Positions 6,808 through 14,068 of a DNA stretch of 18,112 nucleotides are shown piece by piece; the stretch's first letter is position 1; every line of letters starts with the position of its first letter. Under the pieces are notes generated by a model, which worked only from the letters and a program-made list of their open reading frames with translations, was not told where the DNA came from and did no database searches. A program made the translations under genes and the position numbers. This stretch comes from DATGKK01 sp035294725 (lineage in GTDB: Bacteria > Actinomycetota > Acidimicrobiia > Acidimicrobiales > Bog-793): the NCBI GenBank assembly GCA_035294725.1, contig DATGKK010000088.1, positions 1 to 18,112 on the forward strand, read 5' to 3'.

Positions 6808-6824
6808 GTCCGAGCCGGTCGGAC
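6808..6824 (-). other. hairpin at the predicted 5' end of the SGNH mRNA
   Basis: GTCCGA (6808-6813) and TCGGAC (6819-6824) form a perfect 6-bp stem with a 5-base loop. The transcription start predicted from the TAGGAT box is near 6824-6825, so the message would begin with this stem, leaving about 10 unpaired bases before the ATG at 6797. Confidence 0.45.
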
Positions 6825-6831
6825 CCGCTCC

Positions 6832-6841
6832 ATCCTACGAT
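6832..6841. promoter_or_regulatory. overlapping divergent -10 boxes (SGNH operon and PPOX gene)
   Basis: ATCCTACGAT reads as TACGAT on the plus strand (6836-6841), five bases before the PPOX ATG at 6847, and as TAGGAT on the minus strand (6837-6832), about 34 bases before the SGNH ATG. The two boxes share the TA at 6836-6837. No convincing -35 is visible on either side. Confidence 0.55.
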
Positions 6842-6846
6842 GGGCC

Positions 6847-7335
6847 ATGACCTTGAACGGGCCGGCCATGCCGTCGAGCGGCGGCGTCAACCAGCGAGCC
6901 CTCGTGAAGATGACGCCTGCCGAGGTTGACGCGTTCGTCGAGTCGAGCCGGACGATGACGATGTGCACGATCAACCACGACGGCACGATCCATGCCGTCG
7001 CGATGTGGTTCGGCTTCCTCGAGGGCTGCATCGCCGTCGAGACGAAGGCAAAGTCCCAAAAGGCGCTGAACCTCCGGCGCAACCCGGCGATGACGGTGCT
7101 CATGGAGGCCGGCGAGCGCTACGAGGAGCTCCGCGGCGTCGAGCTCGTCGGCAAGGGGGAGATCGTCGAGGACCCCGAACGGCTGCTCGTGCTCGGCCGA
7201 AGCGTCTTCGAGAGGTACTACGGACCGTTCACCGACGAGGCGCGGCCGTTCGTCGAGGCGATGCTGAACAAGCGGATCGTCGTCAAGCTCCACGTGGAGC
7301 GGACCGTGAGCTGGGACCACCGCAAGCTCGGGTGA
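6847..7335 (+). CDS. PPOX-class FMN/F420-binding protein
   Basis: The 162-residue protein belongs to the pyridoxamine 5'-phosphate oxidase-like split-barrel superfamily, whose small actinobacterial members use FMN, F420 or heme. Signs are the N-terminal CTINHDGTIHAVAMWF strand pair (about 40-55), the AKSQKALNLRRNPAMTVLME segment (basic residues likely at the cofactor phosphate), the GVELVGKGEIVED strand and the C-terminal VVKLHVERTVSWDH strand. Length and order fit the family. The cofactor and substrate cannot be decided from sequence. ATG at 6847 is chosen because the -10 box TACGAT ends five bases before it and no Shine-Dalgarno exists. The gene is convergent with the zinc dehydrogenase (22-base gap). 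Confidence 0.85.
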   Translation: MTLNGPAMPSSGGVNQRALVKMTPAEVDAFVESSRTMTMCTINHDGTIHAVAMWFGFLEGCIAVETKAKSQKALNLRRNPAMTVLMEAGERYEELRGVELVGKGEIVEDPERLLVLGRSVFERYYGPFTDEARPFVEAMLNKRIVVKLHVERTVSWDHRKLG

Positions 7336-7357
7336 GCCCGGCTCGCGAGCCTCTCGG

Positions 7358-8551
7358 TCACGGCCGGAGCAGCACCTTCACGGCACCGCTGCGGCGCGCG
7401 GTCGCGGCCGCGAGGACGGCGGACCTCCACTGCTCGAGCGGGAAGCGGTGGGTGACGAGCGCCGTGAGGTCAAAGCCCGACGCCGCCCAGCCGAGGTAGT
7501 GCTCGAAGGCGTGCTGGCGGACCCCGCCCACCTCCTCGACACCGAAGGCGTTCGAGCCGACGACGCGCACCTCCTTGAAGTACAGGAGCGTCCACTCGAA
7601 CCGGCCTGGCGGCTCCACCCCCGAGACGACGAGCGAGCCGCCGGTCTCGACGAGGCGGAGCGAGGTCTCGACGGTCTCGGTGCTCCCGACCGTGTCGTAG
7701 ACGGCGCACGGCCCGTCCTGGAGCCACGCCGATCCGCTCCAGGGCACGAGGGGGGTGGTCCCGACGAGCCGGGCGACGCTGCTCACGAGCTCGTCGGGCG
7801 AGCTCGGCAGCACCTCGTCGGCGCCAAGCCGGCGGGCGAGCGCCGCCCGCGGCCCGGGGCGGGTCGCCGCCCAGACGGGCGAAGCCGGGTAGAGGCGCTT
7901 GGAGAGCGCGATCGCAGCGAGCGCGAGCGTGCCCGAGCCGTAGACGAGCACGGGGGCACCGGCGCGAGGGGGCGCGAGGAGCAGCGTGCGCAGCGAGACG
8001 CTCACGGGGTCCGCCAGCACGGCGGCCTCATCCGGCACATTGTCGGGCACGCCGAACAGCTGGCTCTCGTGGGCGAGGAAGCGATCGGCGTGAGCCCCCC
8101 TCGCGCCCGAGCAGTTGCCGAGGTGCAGCGATGGGGGGAGCGCTCCGGTCGCGAAGCTCCGGCACCAGGGGTACCGGCCCGCCGCGCAGGCGTCGCAGGG
8201 CGGCGCCACGCCTCGCGGCCCGCAAGAGAGCCAGGGGTTGAGCACGACCCGCTCGCCGGTGTCGAGGCGGCGGGCGACGGCCTCGTGGCCGAGCACGTGC
8301 GGGAATGAGACGAGCGCCGTGAGGGGGTTGTCCCGGCGGCCGTTCAGCACGATCTGCTTGACGTCGGAGCCACACAGGCCGCTCAAGATCGTCTCGCAGG
8401 CGACCCACCCCGGGCCGGGCGGCTCCGGCTCCGGCAGCTGTTCGAGGCGCACCGGAGCCCATGGCGCCACGAAGCCGCGCTCGTCGAGCGATCCGGAGAT
8501 CTTGGCGAGCGCCTCGCGCGGCAGGTCATGGCGGAACACGAGCCCTCTCAT
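7358..8551 (-). CDS. zinc-dependent medium-chain alcohol dehydrogenase
   Basis: The 397-residue protein is a zinc-binding MDR dehydrogenase. The catalytic zinc ligand Cys60 is in SGLCGSD, and the GHE signature is at 88-90. The structural-zinc lobe has four cysteines (110, 119, 122, 130), but the first spacing is C-x8-C rather than the usual C-x2-C, because of an inserted GPRGVAPP. The Rossmann loop YGSGTLALAAIAL (204-216) binds NAD(P), and the end is GAVKVLLRP. It would oxidise an alcohol or polyol; the substrate is unknown. The ATG at 8551 is preferred over an upstream GTG (8584) because TAGAGT lies eight bases before it. It stands alone, divergent from the HtrA gene. Confidence 0.88.
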   Translation of the reverse strand: MRGLVFRHDLPREALAKISGSLDERGFVAPWAPVRLEQLPEPEPPGPGWVACETILSGLCGSDVKQIVLNGRRDNPLTALVSFPHVLGHEAVARRLDTGERVVLNPWLSCGPRGVAPPCDACAAGRYPWCRSFATGALPPSLHLGNCSGARGAHADRFLAHESQLFGVPDNVPDEAAVLADPVSVSLRTLLLAPPRAGAPVLVYGSGTLALAAIALSKRLYPASPVWAATRPGPRAALARRLGADEVLPSSPDELVSSVARLVGTTPLVPWSGSAWLQDGPCAVYDTVGSTETVETSLRLVETGGSLVVSGVEPPGRFEWTLLYFKEVRVVGSNAFGVEEVGGVRQHAFEHYLGWAASGFDLTALVTHRFPLEQWRSAVLAAATARRSGAVKVLLRP

Positions 8552-8559
8552 GGCGGCCG

Positions 8560-8565
8560 ACTCTA
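8560..8565 (-). promoter_or_regulatory. -10 box of the zinc dehydrogenase, leaderless
   Basis: The minus strand reads TAGAGT at 8565-8560, then cggccgcc, then the ATG at 8551. The eight-base spacing and lack of a ribosome site suggest a leaderless transcript and support the internal ATG start. Confidence 0.5.
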
Positions 8566-8584
8566 GGCGTCCGGTCCAGCTCAC

Positions 8585-8751
8585 GGCGGTGGGGGGTCCG
8601 CCGTCCCGACCCGCGTCGATGCGGCGCCGCCTCTTCGAGCCAAGGGCTCGAGGTCCAGACGACTCCTCAGCATCGTCTCAGAGATCTCCCAGCGTCGCAG
8701 GCAATGATGGAGGGAGACGACGAAGATCGCGACAGGAGCACAGGACCAGTC
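8585..8751 (+). other. intergenic leader between the zinc dehydrogenase and HtrA genes
   Basis: The gap between the two divergent starts is 200 bases. It holds the dehydrogenase -10 box near its left end and the AGGA site before 8752. CAGCGT at 8690-8695, eight bases before ATG 8704, is a weak -10 candidate that would favour the longer HtrA start. No stress-sigma motif is recognisable. Confidence 0.35.
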
Positions 8752-10326
8752 ATGGACACGAACCCCTTCGAGGAGAACACCGGCGACAGCGGTTCGGAGC
8801 TGGACGACGAGGTGTGGGCGCCTCCGCCCGAGCAAGGCGCCGCCGCAAGGAGGGAGCCGGGAGCGCACGCGGCATTCGAGGTCCCGACCGATCCGACCCC
8901 GGTGGTCGCCACGCCGGCGCCGGAGGAGAGCCTGTCCTCGCCGGAGACGGCCCCGCCGGGCGCGGCACTGCCCCCCTACGCGGCCGTGCCCCCCTACGGA
9001 TGGGCGGCTCCCTACCCGGGCAGCCCACCCGAGGAGCCAGCGCCGGCCCCGACGGCACCCTTTGCGCCTCCCACCTACCCGCCGCCCTACGGGCCCACCA
9101 CCTACGCCGTCCCGGGTGCCGCCGCCGATGGCGGTGCTCCCCCGCCTGGAGGGCCTCAGCCGGCGGCGCGGACCCGCTGGCGGAGGGTGGCCGCCGGAGC
9201 CGCCGTGGCGCTGCTCGTCGCCGGCGCCGCGGCGGTCGGTGTCGCCATCGGCCGGAGCAACAGCCCGAACAGCGGGGAGACGGCCTCGGCGGGCACGACC
9301 GGGCTCCAGAAGATCCCGCAGCCGGCGAGCTCCAAGGGCGCCGCCAGCGAGAAGCTCAACGTGGCCGCCATCGCAAGGAAGATCGACCCGGCCACTGTCG
9401 ACATCACCTCGGTGCTGAGCCTCCAGGGCGCGGAGGCTGAGGGAACCGGGATCGTGCTCACCTCGAACGGGGAGGTGCTCACGAACAACCACGTGATCGC
9501 CGGCGCAACCTCGATCACGGCCCAGGTCGACGGCACGGGGCGCAAGTACCAGGTAAGGGTGCTCGGCGCCGACCCGGTCCACGACGTGGCCCTCCTGCTG
9601 CTCGAAGGGGCTTCGAACCTGCCCCACGTGACGATCGGCAACTCGAACGCCGTCACCGTCGGTGATCCAGTCGTCGCGATCGGGAACGCCCTCGGCCTCG
9701 GCGGGACTCCCACGGTGACGAGCGGGATCGTCTCGGCCCTTGGGCGCTCGATCACGGCCGAGGACTCCGGCTCGGGCGCGACCGAGCACTTGACGGGCAT
9801 GATCCAGACCGACGCCCCGATCAACCCGGGCAACTCCGGCGGACCCCTCGTCAACGCGGCCGGCCAGGTCATCGGGATGAACACCGCGGCGATCACCGGC
9901 AGCGGCACGCAGTCGGCCTCCGACATCGGGTTCGCGATCCCGATCGACCGGGCGATCAGGATCGCCACCGACATCCAAGAGCACCGGGCGGTCGGCACCA
10001 TCGTGCTCGGCACCCACGGGATCATGGGCGTCGACGTCGAGACCGTGGCCGAGGCTGAGACCCTGTCGGGCGGGGGCTTCACCCCGCCGGTCTCCTACGG
10101 CGCCGTCGTCTACCAGGTGCTCGCCGGGTCGCCCGCCGCCCAGGCGGGGCTTGCGAGCGGCGACGTGATCGTGGCCTTCGACGGCCGGCGGGTCGCGACG
10201 ATCACAGCGCTCGGGAACCTCGTCAAGGCGACGCAGCCCGGCGAGCGGGCCTCGGTCACCTGGATCGGGGCGTCCGGCACTCGGCACACCGCGACACTCG
10301 TCCTCGCCCAGGCACCGGCAGTCTGA
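8752..10326 (+). CDS. HtrA/DegP-like S1C serine protease with PDZ domain, membrane-anchored
   Basis: The 524-residue protein has an acidic then Pro/Ala/Tyr-rich cytoplasmic segment (1-140, with several PPY repeats), a basic stop RTRWRR, one membrane helix (about 146-166) and an extracytoplasmic trypsin-like domain. The catalytic triad is His247 in TNNHVIAG, Asp278 in PVHDVALL and Ser362 in GNSGGPL. A PDZ domain follows (about 415-520), including SPAAQAGLASGDVIVAFDG. This is the layout of actinobacterial HtrA/PepD envelope quality-control proteases that degrade or refold damaged exported proteins. The ATG at 8752 has AGGA (8742-8745) six bases upstream. In-frame ATGs at 8704 and 8707 would add 16 or 15 acidic residues and remain possible. 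It is convergent with the hydratase gene. Confidence 0.93.
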   Translation: MDTNPFEENTGDSGSELDDEVWAPPPEQGAAARREPGAHAAFEVPTDPTPVVATPAPEESLSSPETAPPGAALPPYAAVPPYGWAAPYPGSPPEEPAPAPTAPFAPPTYPPPYGPTTYAVPGAAADGGAPPPGGPQPAARTRWRRVAAGAAVALLVAGAAAVGVAIGRSNSPNSGETASAGTTGLQKIPQPASSKGAASEKLNVAAIARKIDPATVDITSVLSLQGAEAEGTGIVLTSNGEVLTNNHVIAGATSITAQVDGTGRKYQVRVLGADPVHDVALLLLEGASNLPHVTIGNSNAVTVGDPVVAIGNALGLGGTPTVTSGIVSALGRSITAEDSGSGATEHLTGMIQTDAPINPGNSGGPLVNAAGQVIGMNTAAITGSGTQSASDIGFAIPIDRAIRIATDIQEHRAVGTIVLGTHGIMGVDVETVAEAETLSGGGFTPPVSYGAVVYQVLAGSPAAQAGLASGDVIVAFDGRRVATITALGNLVKATQPGERASVTWIGASGTRHTATLVLAQAPAV

Positions 10327-10360
10327 CCGGTGCTGCCCGCCGGCGCGGCGGCGGCCGGGG

Positions 10361-10392
10361 CGGCGGTGCGGTCTCCCCCTCCCGCACCGCCG
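10361..10392. terminator. inverted repeat between convergent genes, candidate bidirectional terminator
   Basis: CGGCGGTGCGG (10361-10371) and CCGCACCGCCG (10382-10392) are perfect complements: an 11-bp GC stem with a 10-base pyrimidine loop. It lies in the 94-base gap between the stops of the HtrA (10326) and hydratase (10421) genes. There is no U-tract on either strand, as is common for GC-rich actinobacterial terminators. Confidence 0.65.
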
Positions 10393-10420
10393 GCTCGGCC
10401 GTTCGCAAAGCGGCGCCGGC

Positions 10421-11257
10421 TCAGCCCGGGCGGCTGCGGGTGGCGATGCGGTCGCGCATGGCGGCGAGGCGCTCGGCGAAAAAGGGTTGGCGCACCGACC
10501 ACAGCTGGGCGTCGAGCTCAGCGTCGACGGCGTCGCTGTGGGAGGCGAGGCCCGCCGCGCGAGCAAGCGACTGTTTGATCCGGCGGGAGAGCTCCGGCGG
10601 CACGGCGGCCGCGCTGGCGGCGAGCTCGCCGGCGGCCTCGAGGAGCTCCTCGCCGGGCACCGAGCTCCAGGCGAGGCCCCGGCGCACCGCCTCCTCGCCG
10701 GTGAGCACCTCGTTGAACAGGAGCATCGCCGCGGCTGCCTCGGGACCGACGGCCCGGTGCAGGAGCCAGGTGTGGCCGCCGCCGGGATGGAGGCCGAGCT
10801 CGGCGAACCGGCACTCGAACCGCCCTCGCTCTCCCACGAGGCGAACGTCGCAGGAGAGGGCGAGGTTCATGCCGGCCCCCACCGCCGGACCGTTCACCGC
10901 CGCGATGGTGGGGAGCGGGCAGCGCGCCACCCGCAGGAAGCCTTCGTAGATCGCCCGCAAGCCGGCGCCGGCCTCTCGGTGCTCTCCCGCCGAGGGGGCG
11001 CCGCCGGGCCGCGCGGCCTCGAGGCCGGCGAGGTCAGCCCCTGCGCAGAAGGCCCGACCGGCGCCGGTGACCACGATCGCCCCGACGGCCGGGTCCGTCG
11101 CCGACTCGAGGCGGTCGAAGGCCGCGACGATCTCGCGGACCATCTCGCCCGACAACACGTTGCGCCGGTCGGGGTCGCACAGCGTCACGACGGCGTAGGC
11201 GCCGCGCTCGGCTCCGCTCGTCCCGGCCCGCCGGACCCCTACCTCGACGAGGGGCAC
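10421..11257 (-). CDS. enoyl-CoA hydratase/isomerase (crotonase) family protein
   Basis: The 278-residue protein has the crotonase fold. The two oxyanion-hole blocks are GAGRAFCAGADLAGL (65-79) and NGPAVGAGMNLALSCDVRL (122-140), where an acyl-CoA thioester is held. FAELGLHPGGG (151-161) carries Glu153, matching the first catalytic Glu of classical hydratases. By my alignment the second catalytic Glu position falls on Asn182 (FNEVLTG), so simple hydration of enoyl-CoA is uncertain; isomerase, hydrolase or other crotonase chemistry is possible. The GTG at 11257 follows the M48 stop by five bases, so it is the second gene of that operon. An in-frame extension further upstream runs antisense-like through the M48 gene and is rejected. 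Confidence 0.85.
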   Translation of the reverse strand: MPLVEVGVRRAGTSGAERGAYAVVTLCDPDRRNVLSGEMVREIVAAFDRLESATDPAVGAIVVTGAGRAFCAGADLAGLEAARPGGAPSAGEHREAGAGLRAIYEGFLRVARCPLPTIAAVNGPAVGAGMNLALSCDVRLVGERGRFECRFAELGLHPGGGHTWLLHRAVGPEAAAAMLLFNEVLTGEEAVRRGLAWSSVPGEELLEAAGELAASAAAVPPELSRRIKQSLARAAGLASHSDAVDAELDAQLWSVRQPFFAERLAAMRDRIATRSRPG

Positions 11258-11262
11258 GGCGG

Positions 11263-12303
11263 CTACAGGTCCTCGTCCTCGTCGGCGAAGTCGTCGGCGG
11301 CGTCGTCCCCAGGCTCCGCCCCCTCGGAGCCGCGGTTGCCGAGCCAGGAGCTGAACCGGTCCGCCACCGTCTGGACGCCGCTGCTCGCCCGGTCGACGAT
11401 GCGGGCGAAGCGCTGCCGGTAGTGCTGGAAGGCGGCGTCGAACTCGGCCGAGGGCGGCGGCTCCTGGCCTCGCCGCACGTACTGCCCCGAGCGGATCCGG
11501 TCGTAGTCGCCGGCGGCGACCCACGCGATGAGCTCCCTCACCCTCCGGACCGGGAAGGGGTGGGTCGAGTTCGCCTCGTCGAAGAACCGCGACCAGCGGG
11601 CGAGCGGGTCCCCCTCCTCCTCGTACTCCGTTGCCTGCTGGATGAACGCGTCGAGGCTCATGTCCCGCACGGGGCCGCCCGCCATCCGCATGAGCGTCAT
11701 GCAGGTCACGCGAGGATCGGCGACGACAAGGGCACTCGCCCGGTCGCAGGTGAGCTCGCCGGCACGCCGGCACTCCATGAGGGCGTAGTAGAGCGCCCTC
11801 AACGGGATGCCGACGAGCGGTTGGCCCTTCAGGGCGGTCGACATCACGAGCCGCACGATCTCGGCCGCGGTGATGATCGCGACGTGGTCGCCAAGGACGT
11901 GCCCCATCTCGTGGGCGAGCACGGCGCGCAGCTCCTCGTCGCTGTAGGAGCCGACGAGGCCGGACGCCACGAGCGTGATCGGCTCGTGCGTGCCGACCGT
12001 GAGGGCCTGGCCGACGGGCTGGTGGGTGACGTAGAGCCTTGGCGTCGTCGCGATGTCGAGCGTGTAGGCGCACTGGCGCTGCATCGCCCAGACGGCGGGC
12101 ACCTGGTTCTCCCCGAGCCTCACCGCGTTGCCGAGGTAGATCTGCCGGAGCCGCTTCTCGAAAGAGAGCTCGGTGACCTTCTTGATGGCACGGTCGAGGA
12201 GCGGGATCGAGTGGAGCGCCGCCCGCGCCGCCCGGTCGGCCGGGTGGGCGAAGCCCTGGGCGCTCAGCTCCGGGTACCTCAGCGCAGCCTCGATCGAGCT
12301 CAT
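11263..12303 (-). CDS. M48-family zinc metallopeptidase
   Basis: The 346-residue protein carries the zinc-protease motif HEMGH at 131-135 (in VLAHEMGHVLGDH), with the third ligand Glu183 in AGELTCDRAS, as in the M48 family (HtpX/Ste24-related). Hydrophobic stretches before and after the motif (VAIITAAEIVRLV; PLVGIPLRALYYAL) may associate with membrane, but no clear signal peptide exists, so location is uncertain. The C-terminus is acidic (DDFADEDEDL). ATG at 12303 is chosen because GGAGGAGG (12316-12309) lies five bases upstream; an ATG at 12363 is in frame but lacks such a site. M48 members degrade misfolded membrane proteins or process peptides; the target here is unknown. It is followed closely by the hydratase gene. 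Confidence 0.88.
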   Translation of the reverse strand: MSSIEAALRYPELSAQGFAHPADRAARAALHSIPLLDRAIKKVTELSFEKRLRQIYLGNAVRLGENQVPAVWAMQRQCAYTLDIATTPRLYVTHQPVGQALTVGTHEPITLVASGLVGSYSDEELRAVLAHEMGHVLGDHVAIITAAEIVRLVMSTALKGQPLVGIPLRALYYALMECRRAGELTCDRASALVVADPRVTCMTLMRMAGGPVRDMSLDAFIQQATEYEEEGDPLARWSRFFDEANSTHPFPVRRVRELIAWVAAGDYDRIRSGQYVRRGQEPPPSAEFDAAFQHYRQRFARIVDRASSGVQTVADRFSSWLGNRGSEGAEPGDDAADDFADEDEDL

Positions 12304-12308
12304 GACGG

Positions 12309-12316
12309 CCTCCTCC
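12309..12316 (-). promoter_or_regulatory. strong ribosome binding site of the M48 gene
   Basis: GGAGGAGG on the minus strand lies five bases before ATG 12303 and decides this start over the in-frame ATG at 12363. It contrasts with the leaderless starts of most neighbouring transcription units. Confidence 0.75.
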
Positions 12317-12493
12317 GGCACGATCCGCTCGACTGCGGACTCGAGCGCCGATGGTCCCAGCATTGCACCGCACGCCGCCGGCCGTCCGGCGCCCTGCCGG
12401 GGCAGCCACGGCGGATCGATGCCCGTACCCGAAGATCACGCAGCTCGCCGCAACCGGCAGCTTCGCCGCGGCGGGCGGGGACGCCGGTCTCCC

Positions 12494-12499
12494 TAGCCT
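12494..12499 (+). promoter_or_regulatory. -10 box of the acyl-CoA synthetase gene, leaderless
   Basis: TAGCCT lies six bases before the GTG start at 12506 (spacer gagccc), with no ribosome site. The rest of the 202-base divergent gap to the M48 start shows no other clear motif. Confidence 0.55.
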
Positions 12500-12505
12500 G
12501 AGCCC

Positions 12506-14026
12506 GTGCCCGAACCCGGCGAGCGGCTCCTCGGGGACCGCAGCCTGCCCCGGCGGCTCGCCGTGCTCCTTGCCACCGAGCAGGACCGGCCGCTGCTCTA
12601 CGACGACCGCACCGGCTGGCTGAGCCGAGGCGAGGTCGAGGAGCGCTCACGGCGGCTTGCGGGCGAGCTCTGCGCAGCGGGCCTGCAGCGAGGCGACCGC
12701 TTCGTCGTCTCGGCCGCGCCGTCGACCGGGCTCGCGATCGTGCACCTCGCCGCGCTCCGGCTCGGGCTCGTCGTCGTGCCGATGAACACCGCCTACACCG
12801 GACGGGAGATCGCGCACGTGGTCTCGGACTCGAGGCCGGCCGGCGCGGCGGCTGACGACCGGGCGAGGCTCGAGCTCGTCGACGCCGCCCCGCCCGGGCG
12901 GCAGCGCAAGGAGACCGGGGGGCGCGGCTTCGTGCGGGTCATGCTCGGCGTCGCAACAGGGAGGTTTGGCGCGGCGATCGAAGGGCGCGTCCCGCGGCGC
13001 AGCTCGGGCGAGCCACGCCTCGACGAGGCGGAGAGCGACGACCCTGCTCTCATCGTGTACACCTCGGGTACGACGGGCAGTCCGAAAGGGGCGCTCCTCA
13101 GCCACGGGAACCTGCTCGCGAGCGCCGAGGCGCTGCGGCGCGCCTGGCGCTGGACGGAGGAGGACCGGCTCGTGCTCCCCCTCCCCCTGTTCCACGTCCA
13201 CGGCCTCGCCGTCGGGCTGCAGGGGACGCTCGCCAGCGGCGGCTCGGTCGTGCTCCGGCCCCGGTTCGACGCGAGCGACGTCGGCGACGCCGTCGAGCGG
13301 CACTCGGCCACGATGCTCTTCGGCGTCCCGACGATGTACTCACGCCTCGCCTCAGAGCTCCGCCTGCGCCGGCTCCGCCTCGCCGTCTCGGGATCCGCAC
13401 CGCTCCCGGCGGACCTGCACCGGCGGTTCGAGGCGGCGACGGGCCAGCAGATCCTCGAGCGCTACGGCATGACCGAGACGCTCATGATCGCCTCGAACCC
13501 CTACGACGGCGAGCGCCGGCCCGGCACCGTCGGGTTCGCGCTCCCCGGTGTCGACCTGCGCCTCGACGAGGGCGAGATCCTCGTCCGGGGCCCCAACGTC
13601 TTCTCCGGCTACTTCGACCGCCCGGAGGCCACCGCCGCGGCCTTCGACGACGGCTGGTTCCGCACCGGCGACGTCGGGCACTTCGACGGGGACGGCTACC
13701 TCGTGCTGTCGGCGCGCAAGTCGGAGGTCGTCATCACGGGCGGCTACAACGTCTACCCCCGCGAGGTGGAGGACGTCCTGCGCTCCCACCCCGGGGTTGC
13801 CGACGCCGCCGTCGTCGGCTGGCCCGACGACGAATGGGGCGAGCAGGTCGTGGCCTTCGTGGTGCCGGCCGGCGACGCGGCCCCTTCCGAGGGCGAGCTC
13901 GGAGCCTACGCAGCCGGGCAGCTCGCCGGCTACAAGCGGCCGCGCCGGATCATCGCGGTGCCCGAGCTGCCGCGCAACGCGCTCGGCAAGGTCGTGAAGT
14001 CGGAGCTCGGTCCGCCTCGGACCTAG
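12506..14026 (+). CDS. MatB-like acyl-CoA synthetase (malonyl/methylmalonyl-CoA ligase type)
   Basis: The 506-residue protein is an ANL-superfamily adenylating enzyme that activates a carboxylic acid with ATP and joins it to CoA. Motifs: P-loop YTSGTTGSPKG (185-195), LFHVHGLA (228-235), RYGMTET (319-325) followed by SNPYDGERRPGTVG, GWFRTGD (383-389), and the C-terminal catalytic Lys495 in NALGKVVK. The RYGMTET-to-GTVG stretch resembles MatB/ACSF3 malonyl-CoA synthetases, and Arg280 after GVPTMYS may contact the second carboxylate (alignment from memory). The segment 110-180 is poorly conserved. GTG at 12506 fits the -10 spacing. It may supply (methyl)malonyl-CoA for lipid synthesis; the dicarboxylate specificity is inferred. 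Confidence 0.85.
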   Translation: MPEPGERLLGDRSLPRRLAVLLATEQDRPLLYDDRTGWLSRGEVEERSRRLAGELCAAGLQRGDRFVVSAAPSTGLAIVHLAALRLGLVVVPMNTAYTGREIAHVVSDSRPAGAAADDRARLELVDAAPPGRQRKETGGRGFVRVMLGVATGRFGAAIEGRVPRRSSGEPRLDEAESDDPALIVYTSGTTGSPKGALLSHGNLLASAEALRRAWRWTEEDRLVLPLPLFHVHGLAVGLQGTLASGGSVVLRPRFDASDVGDAVERHSATMLFGVPTMYSRLASELRLRRLRLAVSGSAPLPADLHRRFEAATGQQILERYGMTETLMIASNPYDGERRPGTVGFALPGVDLRLDEGEILVRGPNVFSGYFDRPEATAAAFDDGWFRTGDVGHFDGDGYLVLSARKSEVVITGGYNVYPREVEDVLRSHPGVADAAVVGWPDDEWGEQVVAFVVPAGDAAPSEGELGAYAAGQLAGYKRPRRIIAVPELPRNALGKVVKSELGPPRT

Positions 14027-14033
14027 ACCGAGG

Positions 14034-14062
14034 TTGCTCGTCCATCCCGAGGGGCGCAGACT
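14034..14062 (+). promoter_or_regulatory. promoter of the HD-domain gene, leaderless
   Basis: TTGCTC (14034-14039) and CAGACT (14057-14062) are separated by 17 bases, and the ATG at 14069 lies six bases past the -10. It is one of two promoters in the window with a partial -35 match. It implies separate transcription from the preceding ligase gene, whose stop is 42 bases before the ATG. Confidence 0.5.
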
Positions 14063-14068
14063 GTGGGC

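Noticed and set aside
7340..7351. Perfect palindrome GGCTCGCGAGCC between the convergent PPOX and zinc dehydrogenase genes
   Set aside because: It has no loop and is only 12 bases long, so it is a poor terminator; chance palindromes of this kind are common in GC-rich DNA.
8581..10566. 660-codon open minus-strand frame across the HtrA gene
   Set aside because: Antisense to a protease with complete catalytic motifs; composition is Gly/Arg/Asp-rich without any family signature.
11258..12439. Upstream extension of the hydratase frame across the M48 gene
   Set aside because: The extension is a shadow of the M48 coding sequence; the crotonase domain begins right at GTG 11257.
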